64,000 nt of DNA. Source: Bathymodiolus brooksi. Its lineage: Eukaryota; Mollusca; Bivalvia; Mytilida; Modiolidae. The position numbers and the translations under genes are program-made. The first letter of the stretch is position 1; each line of letters opens with the position of its first letter. The stretch lies in NCBI GenBank assembly GCA_963680875.1, contig OY804575.1:101983505-102047504 (forward strand), in the 5' to 3' direction. Below the pieces are notes generated by a model that worked only from the letters and a program-made list of their open reading frames with translations, searched no databases and was not told where the DNA came from. Shown here one piece after another: positions 23,511-34,905 of the stretch.

Positions 23511-26333
23511 AGAGGCTCCCAGGAGCCTGTATAGCTCACCTGGGTATAATAACAACATCAGTCAATAAAACTTGATAACCTCGGTAAAAAAAATTAACAA
23601 ATGTAGCCTTCGTCATTGCAGACCCCTTCTACAAAAAAATGTGGGCAGGGGTTCCCCCTTTAATGTAAGTTATCAAAATTGCTGTAAAAAAACATATATG
23701 TCAATGATTCTCAAAATTTAGCTTTTCCGACTTCACATTTTGTAATAGAGTTGCTTCCCTTTGATTATTTGAGTAACCAAAAGCAGTGAGTCAACAAAAA
23801 AATGCATTTCAAGAGGAATAACTCTTCACAGCTGTCGCACATTTTTAACTGTGGGAAATTTTTTGTAGATCTTGACATGCTGAACATTTTTGCAGTTTAA
23901 ACTTTCCCTCTATCTCTAATAGTTTTTGAGATATAAGATGATAGTATTAAAATTGAGAACATTTTGATGAAAAAAGGGCAATAACTCCAAAATGGGTAAT
24001 TGGATTTACTTCAAAATTGCAGGGTAGGAAGATCTTGACACGCTGCAAATTTTTGCAATTTAAACTTAACCTTTATCTCTTATAGTTTTTGAAATATAAG
24101 ACGAAAAGTATTATTTTTTTTTTTATAAATTTGATGAAAAAAGGGCAAGAACTCCAAGATGGGTAATCAGATTTATTTCAAAATTGCAGGTAAAAAAAAA
24201 AATGGATCGAAGGGTCGAACCGCCAGACACATTTTTGGAAGAGAACCATCCAAAGACTATTTCATCAAAATTTTGTTCTTATTGAGCAAATGATTTCAGA
24301 CAGAAAGATTTTTATGGGAATTTCCCTTAGGGTCCTATGTTAAATTAAGTTCGGCTGTGGCGGCCATCTTGGTCGGTGTTCTGAAATGCCGGACACAATT
24401 TTGGAAGAGAACCACTCAAGAATCATTTCAGCAAAGTTTGGTTGAGATTGGCTCAGTAGTTTCAGAGGAGAAGATTTTTTTTAATTTCATCCCCCCTTTT
24501 TTCTAATTTGCATAATCGGTCAAAATCGGTAAAAGTTCAAAGTTCATAAAAAATCCCGTAATATATGTTAAAAAGCTCATCATTATGCTTATACAGTTCA
24601 AATTTGGGCACTTTCTGGTTTAAAATAGAGCAGTTTTGGCCATTTGAAGAAATTTCTATTTTTAGTAATGGCGAAATTTCTATTTTTAGTAATGGCGGCC
24701 ATCTTGGATACAGGACGGCGCTAACGGACACAATTTTGAAAGGGGACCACCTAATGATCATTTCAGCAAAGTTTGGTTGAGATTGGCTCAGTAGTTTCAG
24801 AGGAGAAGATTTTTTTTAATTTCATCCCCCCTTTTTTCTAATTTGCATAATCGGTCAAAATCGGCAAAATTTCAAAGTTCATAAAAAATCCCGTAATATA
24901 TGTTAAAAAGCTCATCATTATGCTTATACAGTTCAAATTTGGGCACTTTCTGGCTTAAAATAGAGCAGTTTTGGCCATTTGAAGAAATTTCTATTTTTAG
25001 TAATGGCGGCCATCTTGGATACAGGACGGCGCTGACGGACACAATTTTGAAAGGGGATCACCTAAGGATCATTTCAGCAAAGTTTGGTTGAGATTGGCTC
25101 AATAGTTTCAGAGGAGAAGATTTTTTTTTAATTTCATCCCCCCTTTTTTCTAATTTGCATAATCGGTCAAAATCGGTAAAAGTTCAAAGTTCATAAAAAA
25201 TCCCGTAATATATGTTAAAAAGTTCATCATTATGCTTATACAGTTCAAATTTGGGCACTTTCTGGCTTAAAATAGAGCAGTTATGGCCATTTGAAGAAAT
25301 TTCTATTTTTAGTAATGGCGGCCATCTTGGATACAGGACGGCGCTGACGGACACAATTTTGAAAGGGGACCACCTAAGGATCATTTCAGCAATGTTTGGT
25401 TGAGATTGGCTCAGTAGTTTCAGAGGAGAAGATTTTTTTTAAATTTCATCCCCCCTTTTTTCTAATTTGCATAATCGGTCAAAATGGGTAATGGGATTTA
25501 CTTCAAAATTGCAGGGTAGGTAGATCTTGATATGCTGCACATTTTTGCAATAAACTTAACATTTATCTCTAAATAGTTTCTGAAATATAAGACGAAAAGT
25601 ATTAAAATGAAAAAAAAAATTGATGAAAAAAGGGCAATAACTCCAAGATGGGTAATCAAATTTACTTCAAAATTGCAGGGTATGTAGATCTTGACATGCT
25701 GAACATGTTTGCAGTTTCAACTTACCATCTGTCTCTTATAGTTTTTGAAATAAAGGACGAAAAGTATTAAAATTTTGAAAATTTGATGAAAAAAGGGAAA
25801 TAACTCCAAAATGAGTAATGGGATTTACTTCAAAATTGCAGGGTAGGTAGATCTTGATATGCCGCACATTTTTGCATTTTAAAGTTAACCTTTATCTCTT
25901 ATAGTTTTTGAAATATAAGACGAAAAGTATTAAAATTTTACAAATTTGATGAAAAAAGGGCAATAACTCCAAGATGGGTAATCAGATTTACTTCAAAATT
26001 GCAGGGTAGGTAGATCTTGATGTGCTGATCATTTTTATCCCATGTCAGATTTTTGATATTATTAACGGTTTTTGAGTTATTACCAAAAACCTGCAATTTT
26101 ACCATATGTTCTATTTTTAGTAACAGCGGCCATGTTGGTTGGTGCACGGCATCACCGGACACAATTTGGAAACTAGACACCCTAGTAATGATTCAGACCA
26201 AGTTTGGTTTCCATTGGTCTAGTACTTTCAGAGGAGAAGATTTTTGAAAAAGTTTACGACGTACGACGGACGACGACGACGGACGCCAAGTGATGGCAAT
26301 AGCTCACATGACCCTTTGGGTCAGGTGAGCTAA
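23511..26333. mobile_element. Large copy of the GGCCATCTTGG family, nested in the previous element
   Basis: It begins 'agaggctcccaggagcctgt' + 'atagctcacctgg' and ends 'gacgccaagtgatggcaata' + 'gctcac...gggtcaggtgagctaa'. The tips (GCTCACCTG / CAGGTGAGC) are inverted. Shorter copies with the same ends lie at 37100-37567 and 42811-43742. Inside are ~120-180-bp units around 'gggcaataactccaagatgg' and a block of 312-bp tandem units. The acgacggacgacgacgacgg tract near the right end is typical of this repeat class. Confidence 0.75.
24385..25490. repeat. 312-bp tandem repeats, about 3.5 copies
   Basis: 'catcttggata' recurs at about 24700, 25011 and 25323, that is 311-312 bp apart. Units are nearly identical, including 'ttcatcccccctttttt ctaa', 'gcataatcggtcaaaat' and 'gttcaaatttgggcactttc'. 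The first unit carries a 29-bp internal duplication of 'cgaaatttctatttttagta'. Open frames on both strands here are repeat-derived. Confidence 0.88.
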
Positions 26334-26485
26334 CAAGTCAAAAACTGTAGCAGGAGCCATACAAACCATGTTTCCATTATGTAGCTAGTATGAAGGAAAT
26401 GTAGTCCAACTACCTGTCATTTTGTAAATATTTGACAACCCCCCCCCCCCCACACTTTTCGTGGCGGGGGCATAAAAAAATACTA

Positions 26486-27200
26486 AGTCATACTACCTGT
26501 CATTATCAAATATTTGATGAAAATCAAAATCCTGTGGACATGCACACCTCCATTATGTGTATAAACATCATACAAAATATTAAAGCTGTAGCTCCAAAAC
26601 TGTAGGAGAAGATAGCCGGATAAACCATGTATCTATATCCGGACGGACGAACAAAATGACTAAGTCCAACTACCTGTCATTTTGAGAATATTTGATGAAA
26701 ATCAAAATCCTGTGGACATGCACACCTCCATTATGTGTATAAACATCATGTAAAATATTAAAGCTGTAGCTCCAAAACTGTAGGAGAAGATAGCCGGATA
26801 AACCATGTATCTATATCCAGACGGACGAACAAAATGACTAAGTCCAACTACCTGTCATTTTGAGAATATTTGATGAAAATCAAAATCCTGTGGACATGCA
26901 CACCTCTATTATGTGTATAAACATCCTGCAAAATATTAAAGCTGTAGCTCTAAAACTGTAGGAGGAGTTAGCCGGACAAACCATGTTCCCTTTATGCAGG
27001 TAGTACGAACAAAATTACTAAGTCCAACTACCTGTCATTTTGAGAATATTTTAAGAAAATCAAAATACTGTGGACATGCAGACCTCCATTATGTGTATAA
27101 ACATCCTACAAAATATTAAAGCTGTAGCTCCAAAACTGTAGGAGGAGATAGCCGGACAAACCATGTATCTATATCCGGACGGACGAACGGAAGGACAAGG
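26486..27200. repeat. ~179-bp tandem repeats, four copies
   Basis: 'agtccaactacctgtcattt' starts at about 26662, 26840 and 27020, with a variant near 26490. Units share 'aatcctgtggacatgcacac', 'tattaaagctgtagctccaa' and 'agatagccggataaaccatg'. They are core repeats of the GCGGGGGCAT-ended element. Confidence 0.88.
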
Positions 27201-27241
27201 GTAAATTAATATGCCCCCCAACTCTTCGTCGCGGGGGCATA

Positions 27242-27715
27242 AAAAATATTCAAGACTAAAAATCTACTTAGTTTTCTGGTACATTCCATGGTGGAATATG
27301 ATTTTCTTTTTAAATATGATAAAAAAAACAATTGTGTTCATTAAAAATATCTTGACCTTTGACTTCTGTTGTAAAATATTCTAAAACATTAATTATTTTT
27401 AATTAAACATGCATAACAATTTTACACTTAGAAATTGATTAAAAAATGCAAAAGTGTAGAAGAATCGTATAATATAACATCCAATACTTTATATTGTTAT
27501 ATAAAAGTTAATGAAAGGTCAGAAGTTTGAGAAGATGCATGCTTATTAAAAGGTCAAAAGTCAGAGGTCATGATAGTTGCAACTGAACAAATCGAAGAAG
27601 CTCAACTTAGTACAAGAATTTACAATGGTTATTAATAGCATACAGAACATGTGACAATTCATGAGAGACCATTTTTACATGGAATCATGGGATGCATAAT
27701 AAGTGAATGATTTAC
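27242..27715. other. Intron sequence, nothing recognised
   Basis: AT-rich intronic sequence directly downstream (gene strand) of the candidate microexon at 27716-27743. No repeat end or coding signal was seen. Confidence 0.4.
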
Positions 27716-27743
27716 CTGAGGGCTGGTCATGTGATCAAAATGC
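27716..27743 (-). CDS. Candidate 28-nt microexon, unrecognised gene
   Basis: On the gene strand, a pyrimidine tract (TTTTCTTTCATTCCCTC) leads to CTGCAG|GCATTTT, and the exon ends CCTCAG|GTAAAT. Taken alone in phase 0 it would hit TGA. Joined to the 29-nt candidate at 33596-33624 the pair is 57 nt and stays open, completing a Trp codon (TG|G) and reading W-HFDHMTSPQ into the next exon at phase 0. The exon contains TTTGATCACATGACCAG, the exact reverse complement of the 33596-33624 donor region. It could be a false exon; no transcript evidence is available. Confidence 0.45.
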
Positions 27744-28616
27744 CTGCAGCATGAGGGAATGAAAGAAAACAAGTAATATAAAAAGCTATGATATGAAGTG
27801 AAGATTAATACAGTTTCTAATTAAATAAAATTTGGGGAGAGTTCATTGTGCATGAAGCTAGGAAAAAGCAGAAAATTGTGGCAATTAATTAAAAAAAATG
27901 AAGTAAAAAACAGACGGGGAAAAAACGATTAAAAAAAGACATCCATGCTTAGTCATGTAGTCATGGTAACAAAATAAGATATCATTGTTTTTGAAATAAA
28001 TTGATATCATGATGAGCAAAAAAATGAATGTTGTGGATATAATTTGAAGATGGGTGGTAAAATGTTTGTGAAAGAAATTATAGACTTTGTTCAGACTGAT
28101 TTAATAAATCTTTACTGAAAAAGAGCATCTTTTGGGCTAAATAATTATTATCATCTTATCAAAAATATGACCCCAAGCACTAGTGAGGGATAAAATTAAG
28201 GGACTAGAAAAATATGGCCTTGACCATGAGGGACAAATGATTGACCCATTTTCTAAAATTATGAGAGGTTGTAGGAATAGTGTTCTTGGCGTCCATTCCT
28301 ATTCTCGTCAACACTTGACTAAATTCTGATTACATTATTGAAACAATCATTTTTGTGATAATGTTGACTTTTTCCTATTGGAAAAAAGAAGTGAACCAGT
28401 AAAATCTAAATTTCTGACTGAGAATTGATTACCAAGTACTATGTACTATATGAGGAGAATACCATATTTTAAATTTGATGTTCAAATTATCTTCTGTCCA
28501 GACAGGAAAACAAGCAAAAAAAAAACCCACGTAAAATTATCAGAGATGCATAAGCTTAGTTGCCTTACATCGGCAGACGTCATAGTGTTAAATGTTTGAC
28601 TAGTGTAAATAAGGGT
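27744..28616. other. Intron sequence, nothing recognised
   Basis: AT-rich intron between the two candidate microexons. No open frame, repeat end or RNA gene was identified. Confidence 0.4.
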
Positions 28617-28877
28617 TAGGGTTATGGTGTTTAACGCCACTTTAAAAAAAAATTCAGTTATATCGTGGCGGTCAGTTTTGTTAGTGGAGGAAACTGGAGT
28701 ACACAGAGAAAACCACCGACCTGTCGCAGGTCACTGACAAACTTTATCGCATAATGTTGTATCGAGTACACCTCGCCTGAGCAGGATTTGAACTCACAAC
28801 GTTAGCGATTATAGACACTGATTGCAGAGGTAGTTATAAATCCAACTACCATACGATCACGACCATGATGGCCCCTG
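28617..28877 (-). mobile_element. tRNA-derived SINE, full length
   Basis: The most complete inverted copy: tail 'tggtgtttaacgccacttta' at 28630, then 'gaaaaccaccgacctgtcgc', 'tcgcataatgttgtatcgag' and head ending 'ccatacgatcacgaccatga'. The B-box in reverse is 'gcaggatttgaactcacaac'. A 'gactagtgtaaataa' phrase occurs on both sides (28598-28612 and 28878-28890), consistent with a ~13-bp target-site duplication. Confidence 0.82.
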
Positions 28878-28890
28878 ACTAGTGTAAATA

Positions 28891-29344
28891 AAGTTGGGAG
28901 TAATGAAACACATTATATTAAGAATAACATATACTGGAGATCATAAAAGTTTTTTCTTCTCCAAATTTTTCACATCATCAAGGGACATAACTCTTAAAAA
29001 TCCATCCAAGGATAGAAATGGTCAGGTTGCAAAGTTGTTCAATGAGTTAAATGTGACATGGGTGAAATGGTCAATAAAATTAAAATCTGAATAGAAAAGG
29101 TTTATTTTAGCAATGTGTTGCTTTAGAAAGTGTGAATTAATATGTAGTGAATCATGAAATAATGACATTTTCTTCCATCACAGGTATTTAAAAAAAAAAA
29201 ATTGATTTATATGGGGGGAGTCCTATGGAACCGTGGTAGTTGAAATAAAAACATGTCAGCGAAAATTCATTGAAATAGCACATGAATACACGAAAGCATA
29301 GAACCTGCAGTTCCATAGAGTGGACTATATTTCTTATTAAACAA
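28891..29344. other. Intron sequence, nothing recognised
   Basis: A small frame at 28894-29094 contains 'atcatcaagggacataactc', a fragment typical of dispersed repeats. No coding support. Confidence 0.35.
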
Positions 29345-29821
29345 GGGCAATGCAAAGCGTGGCGTATCCCTTCACCTTTGACCTTGAAAATCAATAGGGT
29401 TCCAGATTTTCTTAAGGACTAAGTATGTACCAAGCTTGGTCAAAATACATTGAAGGATGTTGATTCTAGAGTGTTCACAAGGATGTTATGCAGTAAAAAT
29501 TTGACCTGGTGACCTTGACCTATGACCTTGAAAATCAATAGAGTTCCAGATTCTCTTAAGGACTAAGTATGTACCAAGTTTGGTCAAAATCCATTGAAGG
29601 ATGTTGATTCTAGAGTGTTCACAAGGATGTTGCGTGGTAAAAATTTGACCTGGTGACCTTGAAAATCAACAGGGTTCCAGATTCCTTTAAGGACTAAGTA
29701 TGTACCAAGTTTGGTCAAAATCCATTGAAGGATGTTGATTCTAGAGTGTTCACAAGGATGTTATAGAAGGACGGACGGTAGCGTTACTATATCCCTTCGC
29801 AACTTCGTTGGCGAGGGGATA
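29345..29821. mobile_element. Shorter copy of the ~143-bp core-repeat element
   Basis: Same ends as 18660-19639: 'gggcaatgcaaagcgtggcg' + 'tatcccttc' and 'ttcgcaacttcgttggcgag' + 'gggat'. It holds about three core units, the last lacking one 'gacctttgacctt' segment. Two copies with different unit numbers show that core number varies. Confidence 0.8.
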
Positions 29822-29946
29822 AAAAACCAACTATGATTCGATATTACACAGTGAATCGGAGAAAACGCATCAATGATTATCATCAATAAAAAGTCAAATG
29901 TGCATCTATGACTAACTTCTTGTTACCATTTGACTATGTTTCAAAA

Positions 29947-30030
29947 TTTGAACTGCAATGGTGGTGTAATGGTTAACGTGCTCACCTCGTGGACGGTAGA
30001 ATGTGAGCTTGAGCCCTGGTCGGGTCAAAC
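29947..30030 (+). mobile_element. tRNA-like SINE head
   Basis: 'tggtggtgtaatggttaacg' followed by 'tgctcacctcgtggacggta' and a B-box-like 'gcttgagccctgg'. It matches an inverted copy at 32985-33062. The A-box (TGGTGTAATGGTTA) is strong; the body after the head is not recognised. Confidence 0.6.
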
Positions 30031-30459
30031 AAAAGCCTATAAAATTGGTATTTCTTGCTTCCCCGCTAAGCACGCAACATTAAGGAGTAAGAGCAAAGAC
30101 TGGTTAGCTCGGAATCAGAATAGTGTGTTCAAGTGGAGCGACATGTCTACCCATAGACTGTTGTCTTAGTGAGCTAGCACTATAAAAATCCACCATTGCA
30201 TGTAAGTCTAGTACCAAGCGATCATAATCATCATCTCATCAAAATGTAACTTTTGTTCTCACCATGATATACATGTAGCTGAACAATACTATTAAACTAT
30301 AATCACACAAAAAATGAAAAGAAATACTAGAAAGCATCCACAATGTCAGGTGCACATCTTCAATAATACCTGCATTAAAACTGTATGAGGAGTAAATTCA
30401 CTAAAATAGGTACCGTCTGCTAATAATGTTGTTGAAAAATGATGAAGCCTTAATCCCTC

Positions 30460-30880
30460 CCCCTGGCCCATTAAAGAATTTTCTATTCTTAGGAAATAAT
30501 GGTCATTTGATGGAATTCAGCTACAACTTAGAATGGGGACCATCGAAGGAATATTCCTGTCCTTTGCTTTAAATTGGCCAAGTAGTTTCAGAGAAGAATA
30601 TTTTTTAATGATTATTTGCTTAAAAAACTATTTTTTCCATAAATGACAAAACAATCAACTTTACGAAAAAAAAACACAGAATATATGTCAAAAGGCTCCT
30701 GATTATTCCTCTACAGATAAAATTCTAACTGATTCTGGCTTCAACTAAACCTGTTTTGGTTCTTTGAAAAATTTGTAGTAACGGCAGCCATCTTTAATGG
30801 AGTTTAGACCTATCACATAGAATTTAGATATCCAAGCCCTAGTGGTTTCCAATGAGAAGATTGAAATGTAAAAAATCTTT
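30460..30880. repeat. Degenerate copies of the GGCCATCTTGG family
   Basis: 'ggggaccatcgaaggaatat', 'ggccaagtagtttcagagaa' and 'taacggcagccatctttaat' are family landmarks. The copy is old and lacks clear ends. Confidence 0.5.
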
Positions 30881-31566
30881 ATTATTCATACTGCTATAGA
30901 TTCACAAGTATATCTTGTATTATTCCTAATCAAAAGTAATGAAGTTGGGGTAGATTTGATTTGAAATTCCTTTTGATTGATAGCTGGGCCTGTACAAACA
31001 TTTGTTTTTGTTTACATTTCACCAAACTAGAATCTGATTTGCACGTGAAGCTCTTGCAAAATTCTGACTTGAACTTGACTGAAATATTCATGATATAAAT
31101 CTTGAGCATAAATTTCTCCAAACCATAAGCAGATGCAGCTATGTTACAACTTTGCTAAATATTAAAAAGGTTCACAAGAGGTTGTAAATACACACAACTA
31201 AAAACTAAATAAAAAATTCAGTGATTTTTCTTGTAATTTTACATGTAGTCTTGAATTAATACAATTACAAGGTTTAGAAAGCTTGAATATCAACATAATA
31301 TACCTTTAGCACAGATCTCAATCGTAACTACAGGTAGCTACATACCATATTGAATTTTTAATGAAAATGGATTGAGGTGTTCATATGCTAAGCATAGCCC
31401 ACATAAAATAAATAGAGCTTCACCTGAGTCTGTTTCGTTAATCTAATTATAAATTATCTCTTAATTATTCAATGATCATTTATGTACAGTTTTGGTTCAA
31501 CCAGGTTTGTCTTGTGGTTTCTAAGAAGATATTTTCCAATTATGTCCCAATAAACCTTTTCCTGCA
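30881..31566. other. Intron sequence, nothing recognised
   Basis: AT-rich. The frame 30930-31121 (minus) has no splice support. The final 70 bases ('gtttctaagaagatattttc', 'cccaataaacc') already resemble the repeat family from which the next array derives. Confidence 0.4.
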
Positions 31567-32650
31567 GTGGTGGCCATCTCTTAATTTGTGATCAGCATAA
31601 AACATGAAACTTTGTGGTGGCCATCTTTAATTTGTAATCAGCATAAAAACATGAAACTTTGTGGTGGGCATCTTTAATTTGTGATCAGCCTAAAACCATG
31701 AAACTTTGTGGTGGCCATCTTTAATTTGTGATCAGCATAAAACATGAAACTTTGTGGTGGCCATCTTTAATTTGTGATCAGCATAAAAACATGAAACTTT
31801 GTGGTGGCCATCTTTAATTTGTGATCAGCATAAAACTTTGTGGTGACCATCTTTTAATTTGTGATCAGCATAAAACATGAAACTTTGTGGTGACCATCTT
31901 TAATTTGTGATCAGCATAAAAACATGAAACTTTGTGGTGGCCATCTTTAATTTGTGATCAGCATAAAGCATGAAACTTTGTGGTGACCATCTTTTAATTT
32001 GTGATCAGCATAAAACATGAAACTTTGTGGTGACTATCTTTAATTTGTGATCAGCATAAAACATGAAACTTTGTGGTGACCATCTTTAATTTGTGATCAG
32101 CATAAAAACATGAAACTTTGTGGTGGCCATCTTTAATTTGTGATCAGCATAAAACATGAAACTTTGTGGTGGGCATCTTTAATTTGTGATCAGCATAAAA
32201 ACATGAAACTTTGTGGTGGCCATCTTTAATTTGTGATCAGCATAAAAAACATGAAATTTTGAGGTGGTCATCTTTAATTTGTGATCAGCATAAAAAACAT
32301 GAAACTTTGAGGTGGCCATCTTTCATTTGTTATCAGCATAAAACCATGAAATTTTGTAGAGGTCATCTTTAATTTGTGAGCAACATTAAAAAATATAAAA
32401 CTTTGTGTTGGCCATCTTTAACAAGTGGTCAGCATAAAACAAACATGAAACTTTGTGGTGGGCATCTTTAATTTGTGATCAGCATAAAAACATGAAACTT
32501 TGTGGTGACCATCTTTAATTTGTGATCAGCATAAAAACATGAAACTTTGTGGTGGCCATCTTTAATTTGTGATCAGCATATAAACATGAAACTTTGTGGT
32601 GGGCATCTTTAATTTGTGATCTGATAAAAAAACCCATAAAACTTTGTATA
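31567..32650. repeat. ~47-bp minisatellite, about 23 copies
   Basis: The unit is 'gtggccatctttaatttgtg' + 'atcagcataaaaacatgaaa' + 'ctttgtg'. Unit length varies by one to three bases in an A run, and later units are more diverged. The same words in the same order appear once in the GGCCATCTTGG element at 43390-43425 ('ggtggccatcttggatttcc', 'gattggcataaaaaacagaa', 'acttag'), so the array is an amplified piece of that element. Confidence 0.9.
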
Positions 32651-32984
32651 GGACCTAAGGGTTTACATGAAGAATGAAGACAGTCAAGAACTCAAAGATG
32701 ATAACAAATTCAAAATAATAACTCTGAAATTGTTGAGAAATGCAATGCTATATTAGAAGATACATGTATAATGTACAAACATACTTTACATGTGTCAACG
32801 AAATATATTAACCACAAGCATACAAGTGTCACAAAAGCTAATATGGTCAATCATTGCCATTCATTGGTAAGTAAGTACATGGTATATATTAAAATATAAA
32901 AATCTATTAGTTTAAACTGTGCCCCAACTCCTTAAAGCAGCATGTTTAGCATAGAAGCAAAAATATACCAATTTTATAGTCTTT

Positions 32985-33062
32985 GGTTTGGCCTACCCGA
33001 GGCTCAAACCCACGATCTACCATACCCTAGGTGAGCACACTAACCATTACACCACTAATGCG
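32985..33062 (-). mobile_element. tRNA-like SINE head, inverted
   Basis: In reverse complement it reads 'agtggtgtaatggttagtgt', 'gctcacctagggtatggtag' and 'atcgtgggtttgagcctcgg'. It is the better kept of the two copies (the other is 29947-30030). It is not a functional tRNA: no 7-bp acceptor stem is evident. Confidence 0.6.
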
Positions 33063-33595
33063 GTCATGTCAGATTATAATTTTTTTTTCAGCTTTTGCTA
33101 ATATATCTCCATAAAAAATATGCATATGAAATATCTATCTAATGACCAGTCCCATTGGAAATCAAACAATTTGAAGAAACACTGTATTGCCAAAACAAAC
33201 AAAAATATTGTCAAACAAAAAAAAAGTATATGTCATATTCTAGCAAGTCCAATTGCAGTATATATCTCTTTCATCATCACTGAAAATAGGATTTATATTT
33301 GTTACAACTAATGTCTGATTAACGGAATGACCTCTAAATCAAATATGAAAACTTCTCTTTGATGACTTTAAATGATAGGGTGCAACACAAGTTAGACTGG
33401 ATTTGAATGTAAACATGAAATAACTATATATAATGTACTTTAAAAAACCCACCTGGATCTCATTTTCAAAAAAAAAGTACTAAACAAATAATTAAATGAA
33501 CACTAGTATGGGAAATGTATGAAATAAAATTCAAATACATTGAAAAAAATATGAGCCCTAATTGCAAGTATAAAAAAATAATTTGATCACATGAC
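33063..33595. other. Intron sequence, nothing recognised
   Basis: AT-rich; short frames only. Lies immediately downstream, on the gene strand, of the 33596-33624 candidate exon. Confidence 0.4.
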
Positions 33596-33624
33596 CAGGT
33601 ATCTTGTAGAAGTCTTGGTTTCAT
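33596..33624 (-). CDS. Candidate 29-nt microexon, unrecognised gene
   Basis: The acceptor TTTTGTTTTCAG precedes ATGAAACC at 33624. The peptide MKPRLLQDT plus the first two bases of Trp is followed by G|GTCATG, a weak donor. It begins in phase 0 as required after exon 38665-38765 and joins in frame to the 28-nt candidate at 27716-27743. The donor lies inside CTGGTCATGTGATCAAA, which is fully complementary to the downstream candidate exon. Alone it would break the frame; only the pair preserves it, so the two would be included or skipped together. Confidence 0.4.
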
Positions 33625-33877
33625 CTGAAAACAAAACTTAAATATGCCACACTTTCCCACTTCCCTTAAATTCATGCTATCATTGGACAATAAGTAAATA
33701 TATGTATGTATGTATACTTTTCTTTTTCAAATTTTACTTATCAGTCTCATTTGAAATGCCTTTTCATTTACTTGGGCTTCCATAAGGCAGACATATCACC
33801 AAGTAATCCTCTCTCTTTTTTGGGGAGGGGGGATAATAAGATATGCACCACAAAATTTTGGAGTGCTTTTATTACTG

Positions 33878-34038
33878 TTTGTCATCTCAGTCATCTTGGT
33901 GTTTATATAATAAGCTTGTTCTTAACTTCTACATCTCAGTCATCTTGGTGTTTATATAATAAGCTTGTTCTTAACTTCTACATCTCAGTCACCTGTGTGT
34001 TTTATTTGGTGATAATATTAAGCTTATTTTTAACTTCT
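33878..34038. repeat. 49-bp tandem repeat, about three copies
   Basis: 'catctcagtcatcttggtgt' + 'ttatataataagcttgttct' + 'taacttcta' is repeated; the third copy is diverged. The 112-codon plus-strand frame over it is a by-product. Confidence 0.8.
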
Positions 34039-34575
34039 AAATGATAAATGCTAAGTCTGTTATACATGTATTACTAAAAATGCAGGGCTATGCAGGTTTA
34101 TTTTATTTTTTTTATGTCAAAGATTTTTACTGTTTCCATCCAAGTTAAGAAATGAACTGCTAAATCCTGGACAGATCTCAAATAGGGTATATAGATATAT
34201 ATCTGAAACATGCATTTTCTGATGCACCACTTATTAAGGATCATGCTATAGTATATTTAGGCATATCATGGCACATTAGATGATTTGTGTGGAAAGAGAC
34301 AGAATACACATTATTAACTTACAATTGTTTCAGCAATTTTCCTGAAATTTTGTAATACTTCCTGTTAATATCATTACATGGGTAGAAGGTTGCTATGATA
34401 CAAGACACATCAATATTGAATCTAAAATTTTATATTTTGTGACAAAAACTTGATGTTTTATTACAAGGAGGCGACAAAAATGGTGTAGTCCTGGAACTTG
34501 TCTCACAAATTTAAAATATCCAGAGGCTTATATCTGCTTGTATTCCTCAACTTATAAAGAAGATTTTAACACATA
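34039..34575. other. Intron sequence, nothing recognised
   Basis: No open frame, repeat array or RNA gene was seen. It adjoins the integrase-like remnant. Confidence 0.35.
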
Positions 34576-34905
34576 TTAGTACAAGAAAGTGACTGGTGGC
34601 ATATTGAACACAGTTTCACTCTCACAGAACTCAATTTGATTTCTACTTAAGTAGCCTTTAATCAAATCCACTTCTGTACCAACTTTGTAACCACCATGAT
34701 CATTTACTTCTGTAACAACACCTTTGATATTTCTTGGATCAGTAGGACCTCTATCTACTGCGAGAATTGGTATAACTACATTGTCACCTTTCTTAAGAAC
34801 AGTTTGCCGTTGCTTAGTGATCCTTGTTAGTGAATCAGCCTGCATCTGTTGTCCTGATAATGTGCGCTTATGGGCACGAAAATATATTTGAATTGGTTAT
34901 TTCTG
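34576..34905 (-). pseudogene. Decayed C-terminal piece of a KRBA2-like / Ginger-type integrase
   Basis: The minus-strand frame reads RAHKRTLSGQQMQADSLTR, then GDNVVIPILAVDRGPTDPRN and IKGVVTEVNDHGGYKVGT, ending with a YLSRNQIEFCE block. The GDNV-hydrophobic-VDRG-x2-D-x-RN-(I/L)-x-GVV pattern and the closing SRNQ-E-C are, from memory, the hallmark of the region after the integrase core in KRBA2-like proteins found in many invertebrate genomes. A stop (TAA) lies just upstream in frame, and no integrase core follows within 600 bp. It is a relic in a 5.9-/5.0-kb intron region of the host gene, on the same strand. Confidence 0.6.

Larger units (their letters stand above)
23477..27241. mobile_element. 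Element with ATGCCCCCGC / GCGGGGGCAT ends, interrupted
   Basis: The left tip 'atgcccccgcctgacc' at 23477 and the right tip 'tcgtcgcgggggcataaaaa' near 27240 are inverted. A second right-type tip ('ttcgtggcgggggcataaaa') occurs near 26450-26475, so this may be one element with a duplicated end or two adjacent copies. An unrelated element (23511-26333) is inserted near the left end. The right part holds about 179-bp core repeats and a 'ccggacggacgaacggaagg' tract just before the tip. Confidence 0.6.

Noticed and set aside
24537..25403. Mirror-image frames on both strands (MLKSSSLCLYSSN and relatives)
   Set aside because: They recur with the 312-bp tandem units and on both strands, so they are repeat-derived.
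33706..34044. 112-codon plus-strand frame
   Set aside because: Half of it is the 49-bp tandem repeat and the rest is AT-rich intron.
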